Shown here: positions 48,766 to 60,078 of the stretch, piece after piece
Numbering within the stretch: the stretch's first letter is position 1
How the letters are laid out: each line of letters begins with the position of its first letter
NCBI GenBank assembly: GCA_947044365.1
Contig: OX345645.1
Coordinates: 5,279,741 to 5,343,740 of the forward strand
DNA: 64,000 nucleotides
Source: Petrosia ficiformis
Lineage: Eukaryota > Porifera > Demospongiae > Haplosclerida > Petrosiidae
Direction of reading: 5' to 3'
Notes under the pieces: model-generated
What the model was told of the DNA's origin: nothing
Databases searched by the model: none
The model's input: the letters and a program-made list of their open reading frames with translations, nothing else
Translations under genes and position numbers: made by a program

Positions 48766-49080
48766 GGTCATGTACCATATATACTCTATTTATTAGTTTC
48801 AGTTCATTAAGGATTGTTATTTTAGTGATGTAATGGTGAAAGAGACTGAGAGGCTTGTTCAAGTGATGCCATGGTTTGATATCAAGAATTTTCTCTCTGA
48901 CTGAATCAGGTTTATATTTATAATAATTATGTTGTTTATAATTATAATAATTTATAATATTAGCTATATCATTATCATAACTCTAGTCTGGGGTATGCAG
49001 TTCCTCTCTAGTACACTAAGTGTATCATGTATTATACAGTATTTAATATGGTACCATACACTGAGTGATGGACTATCCTA
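48764..49080. repeat. Dispersed repeat B, copy 2
   Basis: Homologous to 18,280-18,605 along its length. It directly adjoins the truncated end of the NLR fragment. Confidence 0.75.
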
Positions 49081-49384
49081 TTCGAAAAAAGTGTTAACTT
49101 TAGGCTCTCTGAAGTTACTTTTAATGGCTTCTGGATTCCCGTAAAGATGTAGCTGAGATGTTGTTGCATGTTGAAATACATGTGACCTCCATTAGGCCTG
49201 ACAACTAGGGGGGAAGGACGGATATCCTTCCTTATCAGGTCCCTCCACTGTATGAAATCTAGCGAGATAGAAAATGTGTGATATAGAAATGTAATTTGTG
49301 TTACAGGGAACATGCCCACCTCTATGCCCATCTGTAAAGCATGACCTATTCTGTAATGTAATGTACATGGGCATTCAGTAAATA
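49081..49384. other. Intergenic DNA, no gene seen
   Basis: The minus-strand frame through here contains DFIQWRDLIRKD, which recalls the NLR leader start, but nothing else supports a gene. Confidence 0.4.
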
Positions 49385-49925
49385 TCAGTGATTTGTACAA
49401 TGTATATGTACATACAATATCAGTGATTAGTACATGTACATGTACATACAATATCAGTGATTAATACATGTACACATGTACATGTACATACAATATCAGT
49501 GATTAATACATGCACATGTACATGTACATGTACTACAATATCATTGATTAGTACATATGTACATGTACATACAATATCATTGATTCATATGTGCACATGT
49601 ACATGTACATGTACACACAATATCAGTGATTAGTACATGTACATGTACGTACAATATCAGTGATTAGTACATGTACATGTACATACAATATCAGTGATTA
49701 ATACATGCACATGTACATGTACATGTACTACAATATCATTGATTAGTACGTATGTACATGTACATACAATATCATTGATTCATATGTGCACATGTACATG
49801 TACATGTACACACAATATCAGTGATTAGTACATGTACATGTACGTACAATATCAGTGATTAGTACATGTACATGTACGTACAATATCAGTGATTAGTACA
49901 TGTACACGTACATGTGTAATACAGT
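49385..49925. repeat. Minisatellite based on ACAATATCAGTGATTAGTACATGT
   Basis: About 13 units of roughly 36-48 bp, each with a CAATATCA(G/T)TGATT core and a variable ACATGTACATGT tail. A higher-order block of several units (about 180 bp) is itself duplicated: near 49,480-49,660 and 49,660-49,840. Confidence 0.85.
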
Positions 49926-50064
49926 ATATGTCAATAAAACGTCACCATACATTAACAATAATAGGCTTAGCTCTATTGTCAGTATAGTGTAGTAATTACT
50001 GTCTCACTACTGTGGTGCTCAATTGACATGTACAGCAATTACTGTTAAAACTACGATTATAAAA

Positions 50065-50235
50065 CTACTGAGTAATTACTGTACTCTATAGTGAGATGTT
50101 ACTGAGTAATTACTGTACTCTATAGTGAGATGTTATTGAGTAATTACTGTACTCTATAGTGAGATGTTGCTGAGTAATTACTGTACTCTATAGTGAGATG
50201 TTGCTGAGTAATTACTGTACTCTATAGTGAGATGT
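50065..50235. repeat. Minisatellite, 34-bp unit, 5 copies
   Basis: GAGTAATTACTGTACTCTAT followed by AGTGAGATGTTACT, repeated with very little divergence. Each unit contains the near-palindrome AGTAATTACT. Confidence 0.9.
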
Positions 50236-50401
50236 TATTGATATACAATACATGTATACTGTGCATGTATGATTTTGTGTTCATATCCATTGTGTGGTAT
50301 CATTAGTTACTAGTAACCACATGGAAAGAAATCACATGGATGACCTTACTATAAAGTGTAATTCCAACACAAGAATGAATATTCTCTTGTATCTACTACA
50401 G

Positions 50402-50568
50402 ATATAACAGATGTTGTGTCCTCACTGGTCCAGTTGATGTGTGATTCACATTACCGTACAATCACTGGTTTAGAATCAGTTGTTCCAAATGAATGGGTAG
50501 CAATGGGACATCCCTTTACTAGTAGAAGTGGACTAGTAACTGAAAGTTCTACAGAAGATGATGAATGA
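50402..50568 (+). pseudogene. Orphan myotubularin-like exon
   Basis: After a CTACTACAG acceptor the plus strand reads ITDVVSSLVQLMCDSHYRTI, TGLESVVPNEWVAMGHPF, TSRSG, then a short acidic end and TGA. This matches the segment just after the catalytic CSDGWDRT loop in myotubularin phosphatases (LAQLLLD.YYRTI.GF..LIEKEW..FGH.F..R). No exon with the catalytic loop was found upstream and no clear exon downstream, so it is likely a stranded fragment. It could be a 3' terminal exon of a gene whose other exons are unrecognised. Confidence 0.55.
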
Positions 50569-50949
50569 AAAGTTAGTTACTATACACTTAGTCCTGTAGT
50601 TGTGACTGAATTTGCAGTGACCTTTTCTCATATAATAGTTTTGCTCAAATACTTACCTTTAATAACTTGCCATTTTTAATGACCTATAATCCCTATAATT
50701 GGTTGGACAAATGCCCCAACCCCGTAAATGAAACCCTGTGAAACATTTTAGGAAAACTTTTTGGTGGGAAAACGTCAGAATACATGTAGCACTGTCAATT
50801 TACAATTCACATGTGATGTATTTATATTCCTAACATTATCAATTTACAAGTACACACATGTACATGTACATGTATTTATGGCTCCTCACTAGCATTGTCA
50901 ATTTACAACTACATATACATGTCCATGTACATGTATTGTCAATTTATGT

Positions 50950-51350
50950 ACAATACATTGACATGTACTTACATGTATGTATGTATGTATGCATGTTGTA
51001 TGTATGTATGTATGTATGTATGCATGCATGCATGCATGCATGTATGCATGCATACATACATGCATGCATGCATGCATGTATGTATGTACATTCAGTACAT
51101 GTATTTCAATAAAACGTCACCATACAGTAACAGTAATTACCTTAGTTCTACTGTCAGTATAGTATAGTCTCGCTACTGTGGTGTTCAATTGTATTTATAT
51201 ATGCATGCATGCATGCACATGTATATACATGTATGTATGTCTGTTCGTATATAATATATATATGTATGTACATACATGTTTGTATGTACATACATACGTA
51301 TGTGTATATACATGTATGCATGAATGTATACAGCATGTATGTATGTAAGT
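50950..51350. repeat. ATGT/ATGC-type microsatellites
   Basis: ATGTATGT and GCATGCATGC arrays at about 50,970-51,090 and 51,195-51,350. The 100 bp between them (AATAAAACGTCACCATAC...) recurs at 49,930-50,030. Confidence 0.9.
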
Positions 51351-51762
51351 ATGTTTGTTAGTATTAGTGTTGTTGTATATAGTTTTAACTAAAATTATAA
51401 CTAAGTCTACTGGAATAAATGTAACTAACTAAAATGGAAACTGGCCAGCAGTAAGCACTTTTAGTTAGTTAGCTAAAACTAAACCCCCTCAAGTTTTAGT
51501 TTTAGTAAGCCTAATATACTTTTATAACCACAGGATATGAATGGAATATGTCATTGTGATTTGAGAACAAATACAGTACCTGACGCTAGTGGATGCAATT
51601 AATAGTAGACTTAAGGATTTAAGTTTACATACTATCACTGTACTTCCATTGACTATAGTGTACTGTATGAGTGAAGTACACTGCACTTTGAATATACTAC
51701 ACAGTATTACATCTTAGTACTATGCTATCACATGCAAATGTAACGGGAATTTACACATTACT

Positions 51763-54420
51763 ATGATTAACCTTAAATCTTCTCCCACTCATTCACTCAA
51801 CATTCTTTCTTTAAATGTTCGTAGTCTACTTCCTAAGTTTGATGAATTCTGTCTTGCTCTGATTAATTATCAACTTTTTCGTAAAGATAGAAACCGACAT
51901 GGTGGAGATGTTCTTCTTTACATTCATTCTAATATTTTTGCTGTCCCTTTAAAGCTTTCTTGTGATCTTGAACTTCTTTTGGTTTCAGTTAAAGTTTTCA
52001 ACCAAACTATTATAGACCTCCTTCCTTACTTAATGGCGTTTTTGATTTAGTTGAACTTCTTTCTTTTATTCCTCCTGAGTCTATTCAAAATCTTATAATT
52101 GCTGGGGATTTTAATGTTGACATGTCTTCCCCAAGTGGACTACTATTTAGTGACTTTTCCTCCCTTTTAAATCCTTTCTCTTTGTCTCAGATAGTATCTT
52201 CACCTACTTGTACTCCTGTACTTGGTTCTTGTCCTATTATTGATCTTGTTCTTGTTCCTGATAGTTTAAGTGCCTCATCGGTAATTTTACCTCCAGTTTC
52301 TTCTTCTGATCATAATTCTGTACTTTCTACTGTTTCTCTGAGATCTACTGCTCATTTTAACAGACAGCCTCCGAAACAAAAAATTTGGCTATATCATCTT
52401 GCTGATTTTGATATGGCTAATTTTCTTTTATCTTCAATTCCTTTGGATACTCTTCTCTCTTCTGATTTAGATTTATCATGGAATACTTTTAAGGATAATT
52501 TTATGAGAGTAATTGATCATTGTATTCCATTGAAGTATTCTTGTCCATCTTCTTTCCCTCCTTGGATTGATTCTGACTTGAAAATGAAAATTCAATGTCG
52601 TCAAAAGCTCTTTATTCAAGCCAAGAGATGAAATAGTTCTTCAATTCGTCAAACCTATTGTTCTCTTCGAAATTATATAACCTCTACTATTGGATTAAAG
52701 AAATTTCAATTCTTTCGCTCTCTATCTTCCTCTTCTCCTAAAAAGTTCTGACCTTATGATCGATCTACAAGAAAAACTTCCTCATCTGTTCCCCCTCTCA
52801 CTTTTAAAGATAAAATCTTTACCTCTGATTGTGATAAAGCTGATATTTTGAATGAATATTTTTCTGGCTGTTTTAATTCATCCATTCCTCCCCTTTCCTC
52901 TTTTTTACCTGCTTTTGGTCAGTCCTCTCTTCCTCCATCTTACCTCTGTACTCAGTCTCAAGTTCTTTCTTTGATTGCTAATCTGCCTCTTGACTCTGCT
53001 TCTGGTCCTGACTTCATTTCTACTCGTAAGCTTAAACATACTGCTCACTCTATCGTCTCTCCTCTCACTCATATTTTTAATTTATCTCTGTCTTTAGGTC
53101 GTGTTCTTTCCGATTGGAAAAACTCTTTTATTGTTCCTATACCAAAATCCTCTTCTAATGCCAGTGATCCTTCCAACTATCATCCTATATCTTTACTTTC
53201 TGTGATTAGTAAAATTCTTGAAAAGCATGTTCACTCCATACTCTACAGTTTTTGTTTAGACCATAATCTCGTGTCCCCTATCAATTTGGTTTCTCACCTA
53301 ATCGTTCAACCTCTTCAGCTCTTCTATTTGCTACTAACTCTTTTCATATTATTCTTCAAAACAATAAAGCAATTTGTACTTGCTTTCTTGATCTGAAGAA
53401 AGCATTCGATACTGTTCCTCATGCTCCATTAATTGACTTTCTTTCCTCTTTCAATTGTCCTCCTATTTTACTTAAATGGCTTCATTCATATTTATCATCT
53501 CGTTCTCAGCAAGTCGTTTTCAATGGATCCTCCTCTTCTTCTCTTTCAGTTCTATCTGGAGTTCCTCAAGGATCCATTCTTGGACCTCTTCTCTTTCTCA
53601 TTTACATTAATGGTATTACTTCCGTTCCTTTATCCCCTCTTCTACTTTAATTTTATATGCTGATGACATTCTTATCTTTCGTCCAATTGATAATGAATTG
53701 GACCTTTCTACTTTCCAAAATGATCTTAATTCTATATCCTTGTGGCTTTCCACTAATTTCCTCTCCCTGAATCCTTCTAAATCCAAGTATATGTTTCTGT
53801 CTTATAGGCGTTCTATATTTATTAATTCACTTCCTCCTCTCTGTCTTTCTGGTTCACCTTTGGAATTAGTTACTGAATTTAAGTATTTAGGTGTCACCTT
53901 ATCTTCTTCTTTATCTTGGTCTCCCCACATTTCTAACATTGTGCAAAGGCTCGTAAATTGCTTGGTCTTTTGTATCGCCAATTTTATTTCTATTCTGATA
54001 CTTCTACACTTTTACATTTTTATATTTCCCTTATTCGTCCTCATCTTGAATACTGCTCTTTTCTTTTTGACCCTCATTCTTCTCATCTTTCTTCTAAAAT
54101 TGAAAACGTCCAATACTTTGCTTGTAAAATTTGCAGCAAAGATTGGTTATCTGATTATACGTTTCTTCCAAGACCCAGTCTGCTCTGAATTTTTTTCCCA
54201 AATTCAATTAAATTATGGAATTCTTTGCCACACCATGTTAAATCATCTAAGTCAATAAGTCAACTCAAGTTTTATATTAGATCTTATATGTAATAAAATT
54301 ATAATTATCCTAAATATTTAATTAAGTTCTGTTTTTTTATTTATGTAAACTTACTCTTCGTATTAGCCCTCGGCTATTGAGTATTTATGCTAACAAAAAA
54401 ATTAAAATAAAAAATATTAA
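51763..54420 (+). mobile_element. Non-LTR retrotransposon (LINE), CR1/Jockey-like, degenerate
   Basis: Plus-strand endonuclease-reverse transcriptase spread over several frames. Endonuclease motifs: LNILSLNVRSLLPKFDEF, NRHGGDVLLYIHS, IIAGDFNVDMS, and the terminal SSDHNSV. Reverse transcriptase: DWKNSFIVPIPKS, SNYHPISLLSVISKILEKHV, NKAICTCFLDLKKAFDTVPH, SGVPQGSILGPLLFLIYING, LILYADDILIF (catalytic YADD) and FKYLGVTLS. Frameshifts, in-frame stops and a missing stretch after the endonuclease mean it cannot encode an active protein. No ORF1 was recognised. The 3' end is AT-rich with a TAATATTAATATTAAT tail near 54,410-54,430. The coding strand is conspicuously pyrimidine-rich. Confidence 0.9.
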
Positions 54421-54715
54421 TATTAATATTAATTCCCGAGGATGCCAGTCCAGGATTGGTCCTGTTCAAATCCCATTACATTACATAAACATCACTTTTG
54501 GTATATAACACAAGAAAACCAATACCACATGATTATCAAAATATTTGACATGAGAATATACAATTGTTTATAGGTGTGTGTATTGTTTCTGACTTGAAAA
54601 GCCTAAACAACACAAAAAATGAACTATAACTATATAGCTTCTCGATGTAATTGCCTTGATGATGATTATGATTATTATTTAAAGTTAAATAAATAGTTAT
54701 ATGTTTTGATACTTT
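54421..54715. other. Intergenic DNA, no gene seen
   Basis: AT-rich sequence between the LINE and the Tc1-like relic. Confidence 0.5.
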
Positions 54716-54719
54716 TATA

Positions 54720-56190
54720 ACTGCCCAAGGCCAAGTAGTACTCCATACTCCAGTTGGATGTGGGGAACCAAATGTTGACTCAAGAGATGATATTGGACCA
54801 CTCTTTGAATCACTAGAGAGTCCTCTTTTACTTTAAAGTGGTGGAATTCATACCTCGGAAAGGAATGTGGATATTGTGGATACACATAGGTTGAGGCAGA
54901 AGTTCTTAAGAGGTCCCCTAAAAAAAAACGAACCTCTTCTGTAAGCAATTCTCCAATCGTTCTTATAGAAATTCTTTTGATACTCCAAATCTCGGTAGCC
55001 ATCAGAGCAAAATTTGGAAACTCCTCCACAGTCGATATACATTAATTTGGGTTCCAACACCACTTGCATTATGAAAACCTTTACCGCTGCTGATTGGATA
55101 CTTGGTGCAAAGTTGCAGGTATAAAGTCTTACTACTATTTACAGCAAGTAACAAATAAATCACTCTGCCTACCAGAAAATGATTCTTGCAAAAACAAATG
55201 TTAAAAGGAACTCTAATGCTGATGATCTTAAAAGTTTCTTCAGCGAAATATTCTTTTAGTGGTCCATCACTGACTTCCTTGGGCATAGGTATAACAGAAA
55301 AGGGTAGTATAGCTGGAGTCTTCTGCGTTAAAGCTGGTGAAGGACCAGCAATGCTGGTTACTTGCATTACTGTTCCAGGTAAACAAAAGGCTGGCTGGAG
55401 TCCTGCAGTGGTAATTATGTGTGTTTCCATCTGAATAGTGCATTCATCAGTATATATAACATTAAAATCATCATTTTTGTACTCCTGAGCCCATGCCATG
55501 CCAGTCTTTCCTCCTTATTAGCCTGTCTTATTAACTGACAATAAGCACTGCCTCTAAAAGTCCATCCAAGTGAAGTTCGACAGCGCAAGATTGTCTTCAA
55601 GCAGGATGGTCTTCAAGCAAAATTTGGAAACTCCTCCACAGTCGATATACATTAATTTGGGTTCCAACACCACTTGCATTATGAAAACCTTTACCGCTGC
55701 TGATTGGATACTTGGTGCAAAGTTGCAGGTATAAAGTCTTACTACTATTTACAGCAAGTAACAAATAAATCGCTCTGCCTACCAGAAAATGATTTTTGCA
55801 AAAACAAATGTTAAAAGGAACTCTAATGCTGATGATCTTAAAAGTTTCTTCAGCGAAATATTCTTTTAGTTGTCCATCACTGGTCAAGATCGTGTACAGT
55901 TGGTGCGCTGTGGTCTCATCATCCAGTCTCGTTTGCTCTAGTAATTTTAGAAGGGCGTCAAGATCCAGGCTTCCTCATCAAACAGCCTGACTCCTCGAAC
56001 CTTTGAAGAAACTTATTGATCCACTCTTGACTAACTAGTATCCCTTCTGCTAGTAAAATCTTGGCTATTGTTGGAGCTTTACACCCCTTGCTGCTCAGAG
56101 AGACAATTCTCTGTTTTTTGTAGCTTGAAAACACTATTTGCGAGTTGTGACTCATGACGTGACACGTTCTATTTGTGACGTCATACATCA
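54720..56190 (-). mobile_element. Tc1/mariner-like transposase relic with two copies of a 267-bp insert
   Basis: The minus strand starts about 56,152 (MSHNSQIVFSSYKKQRIVSL, then the helix-turn-helix ...AKILLAEGILVSQEW). It continues in broken frames to DDETTAHQLYTIL, then ILRCRTSLGWTFRGSAYCQL, IRQANKE, and the first catalytic Asp in VIYTDECTIQME. Homology then fades. The protein is interrupted by a 267-bp segment at 55,616-55,882 and again at 55,006-55,272; the copies differ at about three positions. The segment encodes no recognised domain. Confidence 0.75.
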
Positions 56191-56990
56191 GTTCGTTTTT
56201 GCACCGTTTCTACGCCGTTTCTACGCTTGTGGTACGTATACACTTTCAGTTTTTTAGTGTTGTAATTTTACAACATCCTGTCAGATAGGAAGTACCACAC
56301 CTACTTATTACATTGCTAAATTTCACTGCAATGGCTGGGTCTTGGATGTACCACACCCCAAATTACTGTAGATTACAAGAGTATACCAATGTGGTGGCGG
56401 CATGTCGGCATTCTATTGTTCAAAACGCCCACGCTTCGTTGGATGTGGTCTAGCGGTGCTTTGATTCAAGTGTCCGCCCTTTGATGTTACTTTGAAGTTA
56501 GCTTAGGATACTTAAAAAAAAAAAAAAAAAAAAAAAAGTGAAAAGAGAGTAGAACGTTATGTTGATGTTTGTGTGATGTATAGACTTGGGTTTCTAGCTG
56601 GTTCTAGCGAGAGAGAAAGGGATGTTGGGAGAATAAGTGACAAATAGCGTTCGTGTGCAGACTTGAGTAGATGCTGTGCTTGCAGTAATTGGTAAGCAAG
56701 GTTGAGGTGAGTGTTAGATTGCTCCAGAAGTTGGAGAAAGTTGCAAATTGCCTGTATTCATTTGCAACGAAGGTTTTGATTTTAATGAGATGCTGAGCCA
56801 CACCTCGCAATCAGTATATTACATCTATGGTAGGTGTGGTTGGAATTATTATTAAAATTAATTCATTCTTTTTTCAAAAGCCCCCGGGTTACGAAACTGT
56901 AAGTGGTATGCATAACGCTCGTACTACGAGCATATTACACAAACGGAACGTAAACTTTTTACTGACACATACTGTACATACATACATACA
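56191..56990. other. Intergenic DNA, no gene seen
   Basis: Contains an A-run at about 56,514-56,537. No exon was recognised. The minus-strand open frame at 56,604-56,810 has no identifiable motif. Confidence 0.5.
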
Positions 56991-56992
56991 CT

Positions 56993-57245
56993 GCAAAAAA
57001 AAGTGATTACCTTAACCCATTTTTTTGGGTTAAAACAACTGCAACTCAGATAATCCAAATTTTGGTTACTGTAACCACTAAACTAGCTAAGCTAGTTAAA
57101 TGAGACATTGGTAACCTCTAAATTGGGTTAAAATAACTACGCAAGATGTTATAGAAATCTTCAATTCTAAATTAACCATGCAATTGTTTATCCGAAGAAA
57201 ATTGTTATTCAAAAAAGTTAGAAATGAAGTTAAATCAGTGACAAT
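56993..57245. mobile_element. CACTGCAAAAAA-type MITE, left part
   Basis: Starts ACACTGCAAAAAAAAGTGATT and includes an internal inverted pair (AACCCATTTTTTTGGGTT). The expected right inverted repeat (TTTTGCAGTG) is absent; the sequence runs into the 38-bp minisatellite, which may have expanded from its end. Confidence 0.5.
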
Positions 57246-58115
57246 GGTTACATACCAAAATAGTTATGAATGTATGGTTGTATGGTTACATACCAAATTA
57301 GTTATGAATGTATGGTTGTATGGTTACATACCAAATTAGTTATGAATGTATGGTTGTATGGTTACATACCAAAATAGTTATGAATGTATGGTTGTATGGT
57401 TACATACCAAATTAGTTATGAATGTATGGTTGTATGGTTACATACCAAAATAGTTATGAATGTATGGTTGTATGGTTACATACCAAATTAGTTATGAATG
57501 TATGATTGTATGGTTACATACAAAAATATTTATGAATGTATGGTTGTATGGTTACATACAAAAACAGTTATGAATGTATGATTGTATGGTTACATACAAA
57601 AATAGTTATGAATGTATGGTTGTATGGTTACATACAAAAACAGTTATGAATGTATGGTTGTATGGTTACATACAAAAATAGTTATGAATGTATAGTTGTA
57701 TGGTTACATACAAAACAGTTATGAATGTATGGTTGTATGGTTACATAACAAAAAGGTTATGAAAATATGGTTGTATGGTTACATACAAAAATTGTTATGA
57801 ATGTATGGTTGTATGGTTACGTACAAAAACAGTTATGAATGTATAGTTGTATGGTTACATACAAAAACAGTTATGAATGTATAGTTGTATGGTTACATAC
57901 AAAAATAGTTATGAATGTATGATTGTATGGTTACATACAAAAACAGTTATGAATGTATGGTTGTATGGTTACATACCAAATAGTTATGAAAGTATGGTTG
58001 TATGGTTACATACAAAAATTGTTATGAATGTATGGTTGTATGGTTACATACAAAGCAGTTATGAATGTATAGTTGTATGGTTACATACAAAAACAGTTAT
58101 GAAGGAATGAATCTG
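57246..58115. repeat. Minisatellite, ~38-bp unit, about 22 copies
   Basis: Unit AGTTATGAATGTATGGTTGT, then ATGGTTACATACCAAAAT. Left units have TACCAAAT/TACCAAAAT, later ones TACAAAAACAG/TACAAAAATAG, so the array has two sub-families. Two more diverged units at about 58,095-58,190 extend towards the SAM-gene relic. Confidence 0.9.
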
Positions 58116-58150
58116 TTAGTATCGGTGGCAGTGTTTACATACAAAAACAA

Positions 58151-59995
58151 TTATGAAGAAATGAATCTGTTAATATCAGTGACGATGGTTACATAACTGG
58201 TAGTACATTCACCAGAATCAGGATAGTTTAAAATACAGTCTTGAAAGAAGCATAATACATTGTGAGCTGGACGTGGATACTCCAAATTAAATGAGTAATA
58301 CACAGCGAAACAATAGTACAAGGCATCACTGAATGAATTTGCCTTTAAAAATACTTTCTGTTCACAAACAATGTAATATATGGGAGTTCCTTCAGATTCT
58401 AATACTTCTGTAATCTTTGGTGAACTTCGAACTGGAGGCAACACACATAATTCTTCAATTGTTCGGTTATCTATCTAAAGGAATATGCCAGTTTATAAAT
58501 AGATCATTATAGTATACAATTTTAATTGTTTACCTCATATCTCTCATAAAATAATTCAATGTTTTTTCTTTTCCATCAGGGCCTATGAAGATAAAGAAGT
58601 ACACTCAGAGAAATAATTCAGTATGGTATGCTTACTATAAGTTTCAACTTCAACTAATTTTGTAATGCTTCTTTTTGTAGATGTTGTGGCATACAACAGA
58701 ATGGCTGGGACATATTTCAAAGACCAATTTTTAAGGAACTATGATTTAGTTTTTTTTCCAATTATCAAATCCAATTCTTGTTCCATCTATATGAAATTAT
58801 AGCAACAATACTAACAAAATTTGAGTTAAATAGGTGTGGCTTAAACTTACAACTGACAAAGCTGGATATTTTGCTAATATGGAAGCAAAAGACTGTTCAT
58901 CACTATCAACTACCCTATCACGTCTAACAGTAAAGGTAGACTTCATCAATGGAAGTAAAATGTTATCACGGGGTTTAGCTTTTTCCAACTTGTTCTCAAG
59001 TCCCTTCATGTGACTTTCAATACTTTGGAGATCATCACAAACACTTTCTTGACTTCTGTTAATAGGGTAACGTCTCTGGAGTTGCTCTGCTTTTTACGCC
59101 TTTTCTCTCGGACTGGAGTAGCACTAGAGCTGTCTTCATCTAATAGACGAGCTTTTTTGTTTGCTTGTTTAATCAAATTCCTGATTCTTTGATTCATCTT
59201 ATCGACCCATGAAGTCTGCATGTGTAAAATTATATTATACTGAATGAAAATCTAATTCTAAAGGTATAAAAGTTACTTACATATGATGGACCCTAACCAC
59301 CTGCATTATCTTTCATCCAAGAGTAGGTTTCTGTCACTTTTGAAACAAGATCTCAACTAGAATCCTAACAATTTCACCTCGGGCACCATCTGTTAATTCT
59401 TTTTTGTTGATACAGGTAGTGATAGAACGCTTCCATACTTAGGAATTTCAGCTGATGCACTTTTACTGCCATGCACTAGCAGATTCACTGCTCACAACTG
59501 ATGCAGACATTCCCAGAGCAATTGAGGAATTACCATCAGAATCAGGAGATTTCAGTGATGTCACACTTGAAATCCCCTTATCAATAGAATTAAGACTTGA
59601 AGAAGTCGGTGTAAACCGTGCAGGAGTAAATGATGAGGGAACCTAATGATTAAAATTAAAAATATTCCGATAAATTCAAATCATTAACTGTACTGAAGAT
59701 TTTTCAAACTGTGGCATGAGGCAGATGGTTTTCTTAGCTATTCCTAGTGGACACATTGACTTAATTTCTTCACCTGACAATTGCAAACACTCAGCTCCAT
59801 CAATATAGTTTATTAACAAATAAAAAAATTAACCATAATTTACGACATGACCTACATGATGGGCTTGGTAAAAACTCCAGCAGAACTGACCTTTAAAGCA
59901 ATGACAAAACTCATAGGGTATACCCCTTCTCTGTAGCCACTGCGAAACTTCTGCAGCTGACATAGAGCTGTCAATATCATCTAACAGAAAATAAA
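58151..59995 (-). pseudogene. SAM-domain protein (SAMD3-like uncharacterised family), decayed
   Basis: Minus-strand exons in order. SAM domain start 59,987-59,892 (SAAEVSQWLQRRGIPYEFCH) and end about 59,808-59,690 (YIDGAECLQLSGEEIKSMCP, LGIAKKTI). Ser/Thr-rich linker about 59,643-59,460. LTDGARGEIVRILVEIL about 59,385. KVTETYSWMKDNAGG about 59,345. Helical exon with KMNQRIRNLIKQANKKARLL (59,221-59,015). MKSTFTVRRDRVV .. ILAKYPAL (59,009-58,850). FLKNWSLKYVPAILLYA (about 58,740-58,640). Final exon VFLKANSFSDALYYCFAVYY, LNYP (58,444-58,190). The order matches a multi-copy animal family often named SAMD3-like, of unknown function. Lesions: stop at 58,739-58,741, frame changes near 59,340-59,400, no AG acceptor before the second SAM exon, and a stop in the linker. 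Confidence 0.6.
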
Positions 59996-60078
59996 TTACT
60001 GACTACCTAAAAAAATAAAGGTAAGCTTACCAACCTCTGTCACAATTAGGCCAATTAATCTGCTCTAGCCGGTTGTTT

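Noticed and set aside
49192..49451. Third NLR-type leader, from DFIQWRDLIRKD resembling MIDIIQWRVSIG
   Set aside because: No start codon at that point, no hydrophobic run, no NPGP motif and no Death exon downstream.
53433..54188. Separate hydrophobic small proteins in the LINE region
   Set aside because: Out-of-frame readings of the pyrimidine-rich reverse-transcriptase sequence.
57246..58115. CRISPR-like regular repeat array
   Set aside because: Units are contiguous with no unique spacers, and the DNA is eukaryotic; it is a 38-bp minisatellite. The same holds for 680-1634 and 49,385-49,925.
59455..59646. Plus-strand acidic 63-codon frame
   Set aside because: The minus strand reads as a Ser/Thr-rich linker after an AG acceptor, in line with the neighbouring SAM-gene exons on that strand.
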